Origin: Phycisphaerales bacterium
GTDB taxonomy: Bacteria > Planctomycetota > Phycisphaerae > Phycisphaerales > SM1A02
NCBI GenBank assembly: GCA_022446795.1
Contig: JAKVBX010000001.1
Span: 208,461 to 272,460 of the forward strand
Direction of reading: 5' to 3'
Length of the DNA: 64,000 nucleotides
The notes under the pieces were generated by a model, which worked only from the letters and a program-made list of their open reading frames with translations, searched no databases and was not told the DNA's origin. Below, piece by piece: positions 43,210 to 52,760 of this stretch. The stretch's first letter is position 1; each line of letters opens with the position of its first letter. A program made the position numbers and the translations under genes.

Positions 43210-45452
43210 GAGTGGAGTCCCACGGCTTGAGACAACCGGGCCAGCGCCGCCTTCATGTGCTGCTGTGTCCCGGGCGTGGCTACCTCACCGCCGTAGCGAC
43301 ACTCGTAATACCCACGCGCCAGCTCGGACACGGCCGAGGCCGCCTCGGGGTGTTCCGCCCGCAGGCTGTCAGCGAAGTCCGCTGGTGGCTGCCATCGCGG
43401 CTTGGGCAGGCCCGCGCGCCTGAGCAGGTCGAGCATGTCAACATAGAAGCCCAGCCGGGCGGCCAGCCGCCGGCTGGCCGATCCCGACACATGCGCCAGG
43501 TCGGTCACTGCCAGGATCCGACGGCGGCGGCGGCGGGCACGGACGCTGAGGACCACGATCGCTACTCCGCACAGGCCCAGGGCGACCAGCACCGGAACAT
43601 ACCACCCCCCCAATCCCAGTCGCTTCTTCGCTGACATCAGCCAGGATCGCGCCGAATCCACCCCGTTGGACAACGTCGCGCCGATTCCCGGCAGCATCGC
43701 ATCCTTGAGGTACAGCTGCGTCTCGGTATCGAAACCGAGCACATTGAATCGCCACTGGCCTTCCAGCCACCGCCACAACCAGACGATCTTGTCAATCGGT
43801 CCCAGCGACGCCTCCCGCGTACCGGGCACGTTGGCCGGTGGAGTCGGGTCGAACACGGTCCATCGCGGACCGGACCCGAGGATTTCGACCCACGCATGAG
43901 CGTCGGACCGAACGACGACGTATCGCTGGCTGATCTCCTCGAAGCGGTTCGTGACGTAGCCCGTGACGAGCCGCGACGGGATCTGCATGCAATGGCACAG
44001 GGCCGTCAACGCGGAAGCGAAGTACTCGCAATGACCGAATTGCTCGTGCAGAAGGAACCGCTCCACCGGATCCATTCCCTCGGTGTCCGGGCTCACCCCG
44101 ACCGTGGTCAGGTCCAGCGTGTACTGGAACTCTCCGTACTTCAGGAATCGCTCGAATACCTCCGCGACCCGTACGTTCCATTCCAACTGCGCGTCGAGAT
44201 CAGTCGGTGGTGTCGTCGAGACACCAGCGCGGTCCAGCAGTTCATACGCCAGTTCAGTCACCCGGGAGTTGGCATAGGAGTGGATCATCTCGCTCCCGGG
44301 ACGACGTTGACCGGGAAAGCGGGAGCGGTAGATCGGTGGCTCGGGGACGGCCTGAACCGTGTATTTCATCGGCGAGTCCGACTCGCGCGCCACCCGCATG
44401 GTCTGGCTGCTGCCGCGAAACTCCATGGTCACGTTGGTCTCGACCTTGATCGCCACCGGGACCGACATCGACAGCAGTTGCTCCTCCGCCTCATCCAGGA
44501 TGAAGTCCTGTGTGATCAGCTCCAGGTCGTCCGGTGGTGTCAGCAATGACCGCCACCGGTCCGCCTGCAGTTCCATGCTCTCTACACCGAGCGGGTCGAC
44601 ACCCCAGATCCCATCGCCTCGATACGCCGTCAGGACGCCGGCCCGCAGTCGCAGGGGTCGATCCAGGTGCAGTGACTCGCCCTGGGCATCCGTGAGCCCC
44701 ACGGAGAGCACCTGGGCTCCGGACAATGAGATCCGCGTCGCACCCATGAGATTGACGCCTTCATCCAGCGCCACCTGGGCGCTGCCCATCCGGCTCAGTG
44801 AAGCCCGGGAGAGACTCGACGTGAGACTCCGGGGGAAGAGCAGGAAGCAGGCGGCGGACACGATGAAGATGACAACAACGGAGACCAGTGACACGTTGCG
44901 GTAATGGCGACGCAGGCCCGGTCCCGCGACCGGCTTGGGTGATCCCACCTGGTCCAGTCCCAGCGCCCTCGCCCGCTGCCGCTGCATCCGCTCCGCGGCG
45001 CAATGCAACTGGAACAACATCAGCGTGACCAGCCCCAGTCCCACCCACAGCAGGAGCAGGAATCCGAAGAGCAGGTCGATCGAGATCAGCGACGCGAGCA
45101 CCATCAGGAGCAGGGACAGGATCAGGCGTTCCGCCTCGTTCTCCAGGCTGTGGGTTTCATACAGCTTGATGACCGTCAACCACACGACGAACTGGCCGAT
45201 GGCCGGGATCGGTTGCGAAAGATCCCCCGCCGCAACCGTTGCAGACCACATCAGGGCGATTGCCGTCAGCACCAGGGACAGGGCCCGTGGCAGCGTCACA
45301 CCGCGCGGGCCCTCCGAGAACGTACGGCTCAGGGCCGCCAGGCCACCGGCCAGGACCAGGAGCCACGGGTTGCGCTGGGAAATGCACTGGGCCACGATCG
45401 CCAGCAGGACGATCGCGAAGCTCAGTAGTGGATAGAGACGCAGCAGGCTCAT
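43206..45452 (-). CDS. TgpA-type membrane transglutaminase-like protein
   Basis: A 748-residue membrane protein. An N-terminal block of about six helices (LLSFAIVLLAIVAQCISQ, LLLMVLASLISIDLLFGFLLL, LVSVVVIFIVSAACFLLF) precedes a periplasmic transglutaminase-like domain. The catalytic Cys is in FGHCEYFASALTALCHCMQIP, the His in VRSDAHAWVEI and the Asp in WTVFDPTPP. A late helix (VLVALGLCGVAIVVLSVRA) and a small cytoplasmic C-terminal domain end the protein. This is the DUF3488-transglutaminase layout of TgpA, an essential but poorly understood cell-envelope protein. It follows a DUF58 gene as usual, but no MoxR ATPase is present. Confidence 0.92.
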   Translation of the reverse strand: MSLLRLYPLLSFAIVLLAIVAQCISQRNPWLLVLAGGLAALSRTFSEGPRGVTLPRALSLVLTAIALMWSATVAAGDLSQPIPAIGQFVVWLTVIKLYETHSLENEAERLILSLLLMVLASLISIDLLFGFLLLLWVGLGLVTLMLFQLHCAAERMQRQRARALGLDQVGSPKPVAGPGLRRHYRNVSLVSVVVIFIVSAACFLLFPRSLTSSLSRASLSRMGSAQVALDEGVNLMGATRISLSGAQVLSVGLTDAQGESLHLDRPLRLRAGVLTAYRGDGIWGVDPLGVESMELQADRWRSLLTPPDDLELITQDFILDEAEEQLLSMSVPVAIKVETNVTMEFRGSSQTMRVARESDSPMKYTVQAVPEPPIYRSRFPGQRRPGSEMIHSYANSRVTELAYELLDRAGVSTTPPTDLDAQLEWNVRVAEVFERFLKYGEFQYTLDLTTVGVSPDTEGMDPVERFLLHEQFGHCEYFASALTALCHCMQIPSRLVTGYVTNRFEEISQRYVVVRSDAHAWVEILGSGPRWTVFDPTPPANVPGTREASLGPIDKIVWLWRWLEGQWRFNVLGFDTETQLYLKDAMLPGIGATLSNGVDSARSWLMSAKKRLGLGGWYVPVLVALGLCGVAIVVLSVRARRRRRRILAVTDLAHVSGSASRRLAARLGFYVDMLDLLRRAGLPKPRWQPPADFADSLRAEHPEAASAVSELARGYYECRYGGEVATPGTQQHMKAALARLSQAVGLHS

Positions 45453-46594
45453 GCCGCTGCCTCCTCGGATGAACCGGATTCCTCGGTCGAGGGATCGCGA
45501 AGTTCATCCAGTTGACGTGCGGTCAGGTGCCACGCGTCCTGTCGATTGAGTGTTCGACGGACTCGATCGGGGTGGATGACGACGAGGCCGGCCCGTTCCC
45601 GCTCCGGCAGCGAGGCCCAGGGCCGGCGGTCCTGGTCCAGGTCAAGATCCGCCAGCGTCGCCAGCATCCGTCCGAAATGACGCGTGCCGCCACGAAGTTG
45701 GTGCGGTGACGTCCTGATCCCCTGCACGCTCAATCCAGCGTCATAGCCGCGGCCGGAGGCGTCCCGGAGGATCGACGCGGCCAGGCTGATCGCCCGTTCC
45801 TCCAGTTCGCGGGCCGGAATCGCTTCATCATCCGACACCTGGAGCTTGTCCGTCGGCGTCGAGAGATCCAACACGACCCGCAAGCGCGGCGCCGAGGGCC
45901 GGGCCCGCTCGATCGCCACCAGGGAATCACGTCGCGCCGAGATCTTCCACGCGATATCACGAAGGCCATCGCCGGTTCGAACCGGGCGGGTTCCGAAGTA
46001 GTCCAGGCCGTTGCCGTGACGATTCACACCTCGCCGTCCGACGGCGCCGCTGCCCACGATCGATCGGACCACGTTGGACCGCAGGCGAATGATGGCCGGG
46101 TGCACCAGGACATCCTGTGGCACTGACATCGATCGCCGCCTGGGAATGATGCCCAGCGGGAACCCGGTCCGGATCTCCATGAGGTTGAATTGCAATCGAC
46201 CCCGCTGAAGCGGAACGAAAACGCCCTCACCATGAACGGTCTCGCGGGGCCCGACATGCAGGATCCAGGCGGGACAGGAGTGCTCATCGGTCAACCCGGG
46301 AGAGCGCTCGGTCACGGTGACGTCGAAGGCCGGCAGCCATCGACGCATCCGGGAGATCTCGTAGCCCACGACCAGCGGCTCGCCCACGGCCCCATGGTCG
46401 GGCAGTACCCGGCGAACCTGCAGACCGCCGAGAATCAGCCGAGTGGTCAGCAATGTCCCCAGCCCGATCACGACGAAGACGCACAACATCCACAGCAGTG
46501 GGTTGTTGCCCTGCAGCAGTGCCGCAGGGCCGACCAGGAAGAGCAGAAGCACGAAGATGATCGGTGCGCTGACCGGGAGTGTTCGCTTGGACAT
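45449..46594 (-). CDS. DUF58 membrane protein
   Basis: A 381-residue protein with two N-terminal helices (SAPIIFVLLLFLVGPAALL, MLCVFVVIGLGTLLTTRLIL), a beta-rich extracytoplasmic part, and the DUF58 signature GNGLDYFGTRPVRTGDGLRDIAWKISARRDSLVAIERA. Its start is set at 46594 because earlier residues do not fit the family. DUF58 proteins pair with TgpA and MoxR, and a von Willebrand-like fold is expected in the C-terminal half. It overlaps the TgpA gene by four bases. Confidence 0.9.
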   Translation of the reverse strand: MSKRTLPVSAPIIFVLLLFLVGPAALLQGNNPLLWMLCVFVVIGLGTLLTTRLILGGLQVRRVLPDHGAVGEPLVVGYEISRMRRWLPAFDVTVTERSPGLTDEHSCPAWILHVGPRETVHGEGVFVPLQRGRLQFNLMEIRTGFPLGIIPRRRSMSVPQDVLVHPAIIRLRSNVVRSIVGSGAVGRRGVNRHGNGLDYFGTRPVRTGDGLRDIAWKISARRDSLVAIERARPSAPRLRVVLDLSTPTDKLQVSDDEAIPARELEERAISLAASILRDASGRGYDAGLSVQGIRTSPHQLRGGTRHFGRMLATLADLDLDQDRRPWASLPERERAGLVVIHPDRVRRTLNRQDAWHLTARQLDELRDPSTEESGSSEEAAA

Positions 46595-46676
46595 GGTGCG
46601 AGTCAACCTTGATCCGTCCCGGGCAACGATACCCGTCCGAGGAACGGAATCCAAACGTCCATGATCGTATTGCGGC

Positions 46677-47384
46677 TCACGCGGACTCGGGGGCGTCCGA
46701 GGTCACCACCTCGGTTGGCTCCAGGACCTCGGCCGATTCCGCCTGGTCATCGGAGCCACGCTCGGTCACAGGCTCCGCCGCGGGCGGGGCCGACGGTCGG
46801 TGGGCCGGTCCACGGGGCAACCCTTCAACCTCCGGCAGATCATCGATCCCGGACAGGCCGAAGACCCTGAGGAAATCCTTGGTCGTGCCGTAGAGCATGG
46901 GGCGTCCCAGTTCCTCGGCGCGACCGGCGATTCGGATCATCCGACGTTCCAGCAGGCTTCGAAGCATGTCGCCGCAGGCCACGCCACGGATGGCCTCGAT
47001 CTCGGCTCGCATGACCGGTTGCCGGTATGCGATGATCGCGAGGGTCTCCATCGTGGCGGGCGTAAGCCGGCTCTGTTGCCGCTGGGTAAGCAGACGACCC
47101 AGCACCGGCGCCGCCTCGGGAACGGTCATGATCCGCCAACCTGAAGCCACCCGGATGATCCGGAAGACTCGACCGGTCGATTCGTATTGTTGATTCAGGT
47201 CATCAATCGCGGTGCGGAGATCGTCCGCGGTCACGGTCTCGTCACCTTCCGTCACAGCCTCGACCAGGCGGGAATCTCCCAGCGATCGTTCAGCGGCAAG
47301 CAGCACGGCCTCCAGGCGACTCGACAGCGACAAACCGGATGGTCCTCCAAGGGGAGCAACGTCGCTGTTTGATTCACCCGTCAT
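46677..47384 (-). CDS. scpB: segregation and condensation protein B
   Basis: A 235-residue ScpB, a winged-helix partner of SMC and ScpA in chromosome condensation. LEAVLLAAERSLGDSRL starts the first winged helix. TPATMETLAIIAYRQPVMRAEIEAIRGV is the diagnostic second helix, and ELGRPMLYGTTKDFLRVFGL is the conserved end. A charged Pro/Glu-rich tail of about 45 residues follows. No scpA is in the window. It overlaps atpC by four bases. Confidence 0.93.
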   Translation of the reverse strand: MTGESNSDVAPLGGPSGLSLSSRLEAVLLAAERSLGDSRLVEAVTEGDETVTADDLRTAIDDLNQQYESTGRVFRIIRVASGWRIMTVPEAAPVLGRLLTQRQQSRLTPATMETLAIIAYRQPVMRAEIEAIRGVACGDMLRSLLERRMIRIAGRAEELGRPMLYGTTKDFLRVFGLSGIDDLPEVEGLPRGPAHRPSAPPAAEPVTERGSDDQAESAEVLEPTEVVTSDAPESA

Positions 47385-47794
47385 GCGACTCGATCACCTC
47401 GGTGAGTCTGGGCCAGTCGCAGCTTGGACGTCATTCGGATCCGCTGCGAGTTCTGTTCATCGGCCGACAGATCGGAGTGATCGGCGGACTCGAAGGCCTT
47501 CAAGGCGGATTCCAGTTCACCGATCGACAGATCCTCGAGGGCATGCACGGCCTCACTGAGAATCGTCAAGGTGTTGTCCCGGACGTGAGCAAAGCCCTCC
47601 TCGACCGAGAACCACCGGGTGCCCTTGGCCGTGTCCAGTCGGAGATGTCCGATGCCCAGTCGATCCAACACGGGTGCCATTCCGGCCATGACACCGTACT
47701 GGCCATCCCACGCAGGAAACGAGGCGTAGGTCACCTCACCATCGAAGGACGCGCCTTCTGGGGTCATCACGGCACAGCGGAAGGAAGTACTCAC
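47381..47794 (-). CDS. atpC: F-type ATP synthase epsilon subunit
   Basis: A 137-residue Atp[43 protein letters not shown] is the N-terminal beta-sandwich and a short helical domain follows. The start GTG at 47794 is preferred because GGAG lies nine bases upstream; a TTG at 47809 would add five residues. The rest of the ATP synthase operon is absent: an interval of about 245 bases and then ahcY on the other strand lie upstream, and scpB follows directly. This is an unusual place for atpC. Confidence 0.92.
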   Translation of the reverse strand: MSTSFRCAVMTPEGASFDGEVTYASFPAWDGQYGVMAGMAPVLDRLGIGHLRLDTAKGTRWFSVEEGFAHVRDNTLTILSEAVHALEDLSIGELESALKAFESADHSDLSADEQNSQRIRMTSKLRLAQTHRGDRVA

Positions 47795-47934
47795 GAGTTC
47801 GAACTCCAATCAGGGGCGGTGTCGCTTCATCCCGGGAAGCGGTGATCGCCACATTGGGCGAAGTGTAGCGACGTCGAACGGCTCGGCAACCCGCTCCCCG
47901 CAGCACCTTATCTCCCCGGGGGCAACCAGGCCGA

Positions 47935-47981
47935 TTGACCGGGACACTGGACCGGAGTATATTCATATATCCGGATATATG
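47935..47981 (+). promoter_or_regulatory. ahcY promoter with a palindromic operator over the start site
   Basis: TTGACC (47935-47940) and TATATT (47958-47963) are exactly 17 bases apart. A perfect 18-base palindrome, CATATATCCGGATATATG, begins at the next base (47964-47981) and would cover the transcription start near 47970. With one mismatch the symmetry extends to 47961-47984. The half-sites ATATC/GATAT resemble operators of ArsR-type repressors that sense SAM or SAH (SahR type). No regulator gene is in the window. Confidence 0.75.
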
Positions 47982-48038
47982 GATAGATGGGTCGGCCACG
48001 ACCCTCAACCCTCCTCCCCGATCTACTGGAGCGACCAC

Positions 48039-49531
<1,493 letters not shown>

Positions 49532-49538
<7 letters not shown>

Positions 49539-49912
49539 TCCGGCTGGAATGACCGGGGCGGCCGTCGGCCGCCGTCCCGGGCCTCGAGGACCAGGACCTG
49601 CTCGCCCTCGGGCGAGCCGACCATCAGCACCACCTGGGTCTCCGGGTCGTACGTATCCATGAGCGAACGAAAATCATCGCCCGGGGGGATGTCCTCCCGG
49701 GCGAAGTAATTCATGGGCAGCAGGCCGCCCTCGGCCGGGCTCGACTCCCCCCCGGGGCCCGCTTCCAGGCCAGCGCGGAGCAGGTCCTCGCCCAGCACCA
49801 GCACCGCCCCGGGCCCCCCCAGCCGGTAGGACTTCCAGGCGAACTCGGCGATCCGGTCCCAGTTGGCCGAGGCCGCGTCGATCAGGGCAGTCGTGTTCCC
49901 GGGGCTCGTCAT
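49532..49912 (-). CDS. hypothetical cytoplasmic protein
   Basis: A 126-residue soluble acidic protein. [28 protein letters not shown] and [32 protein letters not shown] suggest a mixed alpha/beta fold, but no family is recognised. Its last seven bases overlap the end of convergent ahcY, and it diverges from purF across 70 bases. Codon use agrees with neighbours, so it is probably a real gene. Confidence 0.6.
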
Positions 49913-49982
49913 GGGGAAAGAGGCTAACAGGGACCCGATCCCGGTGGTCGAGCCACGCCCGGGCGAGTACTCTTCCCGCTCC

Positions 49983-51899
49983 GTGAGCGACCCCATCGGC
50001 CACGAGTGCGGTCTGGCCTTGGTCCGGCTGAAGCAGCCGCTCCATGTTGTAAGCGCCCGTCATGGTGACCCGGCGTGGGGATTGCGACGGCTTCATCTCC
50101 TGATGGAAAAGCAACGCAACCGCGGCCAGGACGGCGCGGGCATCGCCAGCGTCAAGTTCGACATGCCTCCCGGTGAGCCCTTTCTCCGTCGGCTCCGAAC
50201 GACCAAGCGCAATCCCGTCGAACGGATCTTCGATGCCGCCACCGGTGACCTCGACTTCCTGACCGACCTCGTCCTCGATGCTGAAAACGAGTTGACGGCC
50301 AAGGCACGATGCGAGTTCCTCGGCGAGGCCTACATAGGCCACCTGCGATACGGCACTCACTCCAGCCGGGAGGTCACCAATTGTCACCCGCTGGTCCGCA
50401 AGGACAACACGGCCAGTCGAAATCTCGCCGTCGCGGGCAACTTCAACATGACCAACTCGCACCAGCTGTTCCAGCAACTGGTCGAGTACGGCCTCAATCC
50501 CGTCGGCGATTCCGACACCCAGGTGATCCTGGAGCGGCTGGGGTACTTCCTTGACCTGGAACACCGACACCTGCGGTCAGCGATGGGCCCCGACTCGTTC
50601 CTGGGACTGGAAGGTCGCGAACTGGCGGAGGCCATCTCGCAGGAAGTCAACATTGTCCGAATCCTGTCCCGTGCCTCGGAAGGTTGGGACGGGGGCTACC
50701 TCTTCGGAGGCCTGCTGGGCAATGGAGACATGTTCGTCTGCCGCGATCCCGCCGGGATTCGGCCGGGATTCTGGATCGAGACGGACGACGTGGTCGCCGT
50801 GGCATCGGAACGGCCACCACTGTCCACGGTGTTCAACCTGCCGCCTGACGACGTCCAGCCCATCCCACCTGGGCACGTGCTCGTGGTCAAGAGAAATGGC
50901 ACGATTCAAATCGAGCCATTCACTGACCCACTGCCCGAGCGGCAATGCACGTTCGAGCGAATCTACTTCAGTCGCGGCAACGACCCGGACATCTATCGTG
51001 AACGCAAGCAGCTGGGATGCAACCTGGCGCACCGTGTCCTGGACCTGGTCGACTGGAAAGTCAGCTCGACCGTCTTCAGCTTTGTTCCCAACACGGCGGA
51101 GACGGCCTACCTCGGGCTGGTCCAGGAAGCCCAGCGGCTGGTCCGTGAACGACAGGTTGCAGCGGTCTGGGAGCATGTCCAGCAAGGCACGGTCAACCAG
51201 CAGGAGCTCCAGCAGCTCCAGATGGACCTGGTCCGGTCGGAGCGGGTCGCCCACAAGGATCAGAAGCTCCGGACCTTCATCACTCACGATGAGGCCCGCC
51301 GCGATCTGGTGATGCACATCTATGACATCGTGCGCGACATCGTCACGCCGGATGACACCCTCGTCATGATCGACGACTCGATCGTCCGGGGCACGACGCT
51401 CCGCGAGTCGATCATCACCATCCTCGGTCGACTCAACCCGGCTCGGATCATCATCGTCAGCTCCGCGCCACCGATCTGCTACCCGGACTGCTACGGCATC
51501 GACATGAGTCATCTCCACCGGTTCGTGGCCTTCCAGGCCGCGGTCGCCCTGGTCGAGGACGCCGGCGAACAGGCCCTGCTGGATGAGATCGAGGCCGCCT
51601 GCCAGGCCCAGGTGGACCTGCCACCCGACCAGATGACCAACCACGTGGCTCGGCTCTTCGAGCGATTCCCCCAGGAAGCCCTCGAGAACAAGATCGCCGA
51701 GTTGGTCCGGCCCGACGATGTCGGCTGGAAGGGGCGCCTGGACGTTGTTTACCAGACCATCGACGGTCTCCGCGATGCCATGCCCGGGTACACCGGCGAT
51801 TGGTACTTCACTGGCGACTACCCCACGCCCGGCGGCCTCAAGGTCCTGAATACCGCCTATCTCAACTGGCGACGCGGTTCCGATGCCCGGGCCTACTGA
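49983..51899 (+). CDS. purF: amidophosphoribosyltransferase, HEC-propeptide type
   Basis: A 638-residue PurF-like enzyme that makes phosphoribosylamine from PRPP and glutamine in the first step of purine synthesis. From the GTG at 49983 the protein reads VSDPIGHECGLALVRL, so the glutaminase Cys is residue 9 and an eight-residue propeptide must be removed. HLLMEKQRNRGQDGAGIASV and YIGHLRYGTHS belong to the Ntn glutaminase domain, and MIDDSIVRGTTLRESI is the PRPP site. It is longer than the usual 470-510 residues, matching the Bacteroidetes-like long form. No other purine gene is near. Confidence 0.88.
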   Translation: MSDPIGHECGLALVRLKQPLHVVSARHGDPAWGLRRLHLLMEKQRNRGQDGAGIASVKFDMPPGEPFLRRLRTTKRNPVERIFDAATGDLDFLTDLVLDAENELTAKARCEFLGEAYIGHLRYGTHSSREVTNCHPLVRKDNTASRNLAVAGNFNMTNSHQLFQQLVEYGLNPVGDSDTQVILERLGYFLDLEHRHLRSAMGPDSFLGLEGRELAEAISQEVNIVRILSRASEGWDGGYLFGGLLGNGDMFVCRDPAGIRPGFWIETDDVVAVASERPPLSTVFNLPPDDVQPIPPGHVLVVKRNGTIQIEPFTDPLPERQCTFERIYFSRGNDPDIYRERKQLGCNLAHRVLDLVDWKVSSTVFSFVPNTAETAYLGLVQEAQRLVRERQVAAVWEHVQQGTVNQQELQQLQMDLVRSERVAHKDQKLRTFITHDEARRDLVMHIYDIVRDIVTPDDTLVMIDDSIVRGTTLRESIITILGRLNPARIIIVSSAPPICYPDCYGIDMSHLHRFVAFQAAVALVEDAGEQALLDEIEAACQAQVDLPPDQMTNHVARLFERFPQEALENKIAELVRPDDVGWKGRLDVVYQTIDGLRDAMPGYTGDWYFTGDYPTPGGLKVLNTAYLNWRRGSDARAY

Positions 51900-51992
51900 G
51901 GGCGGCCCCGGAAACGGGCAATCCTGCCCACCCCGCCTGACATTCCCTTGACCAACGGGCCGATTTTTGGTCCACTATCCGGCTCGGCACTG

Positions 51993-52079
51993 CGCCTCGA
52001 CGGAGAGGCGTGGCTTCGTTTTTGGCCCCTCGGGGCCGTTCGGCCCGGTTCTGCCCGATCGTTTTTCACCAGGTTCAGG
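51993..52079 (+). promoter_or_regulatory. structured rpsD leader, possible CsrA or S4 control site
   Basis: The leader before rpsD contains CGCCTC-GACGGA-GAGGCG (51993-52010), a perfect six-base stem whose hexaloop has the CsrA core ACGGA. GGCCCC-TC-GGGGCC (52024-52037) follows, then a T-rich stretch. The ribosome site (AGGAG near 52076) also contains GGA. Two GGA sites, one upstream in a hairpin and one at the ribosome site, is how CsrA represses known targets; S4 autoregulation is the alternative. Confidence 0.35.
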
Positions 52080-52088
52080 AGTCGCCAG

Positions 52089-52688
52089 ATGGCGCGTTAC
52101 CTCGGTCCCAAGCTCAAGCTGTCCCGAAGAGTGGGAGTCCCCATCGCGGACATCCCCAAGCACACGGCACGCCGCCAGCTCAATGCGCCCGGCATGCACG
52201 GCTACCGCGGACGTCGTCCCAAGGACTATGGCATTCGCCTGACCGAGAAGCAGAAGCTCCGCTACCACTACAACATCCTGGAAAAGCAGTTCCGCCGCTA
52301 CGTCAACGAGGCCAGTCGACGGAAGGGCAACACCGGTGAGGTGCTCCTGCAGTTGCTGGAGTCACGACTGGACAACATCATTCGCCGGTGCGGATTTGTT
52401 CGAACGATCTGGGCCGCCCGCCAGATGGTGTCCCATCGCCACGTGCTGGTGAATGGCAAGAGGGCTGACCGGCCGTCCATCGCCATCAAGATCGGCGACG
52501 TGATCACCGTCCAGGATCGAATCCAGAAGGTCGTCCGCGAGAACATGGAGTCCCTGGCCGGGCATATCGTCCCGGACTGGATCGACATGAAGCCGGCCGA
52601 TCTGCAGGCAACGGTCACGAGCACGCCCACGGCAGACCAGATTCCGTTTGACGTCAACACCAACCTGATCGTCGAGTTCTATCGTTGA
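52089..52688 (+). CDS. rpsD: 30S ribosomal protein S4
   Basis: A 199-residue S4. It starts MARYLGPKLKLSRRVGVPI, and ESRLDNIIRRCGFVRTIWAARQMVSHRHVLVNGKR is the S4 RNA-binding core. The AGGAG ribosome site is clear. The zinc-binding cysteines seen in some S4 proteins are absent. It is not beside rpsM, rpsK or rpoA as in most bacteria, so it has its own leader. Confidence 0.96.
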   Translation: MARYLGPKLKLSRRVGVPIADIPKHTARRQLNAPGMHGYRGRRPKDYGIRLTEKQKLRYHYNILEKQFRRYVNEASRRKGNTGEVLLQLLESRLDNIIRRCGFVRTIWAARQMVSHRHVLVNGKRADRPSIAIKIGDVITVQDRIQKVVRENMESLAGHIVPDWIDMKPADLQATVTSTPTADQIPFDVNTNLIVEFYR

Positions 52689-52760
52689 TCGAGCGGTGAT
52701 CGCCTTCCGGTTCCGCCTCCCACACGGAGGACCGTGGGCGGGCACCTCGAAGGATGGATC

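Noticed and set aside
48000..48038. SAH riboswitch before ahcY
   Set aside because: The conserved SAH-riboswitch core is not visible; the palindrome fits a protein operator better.
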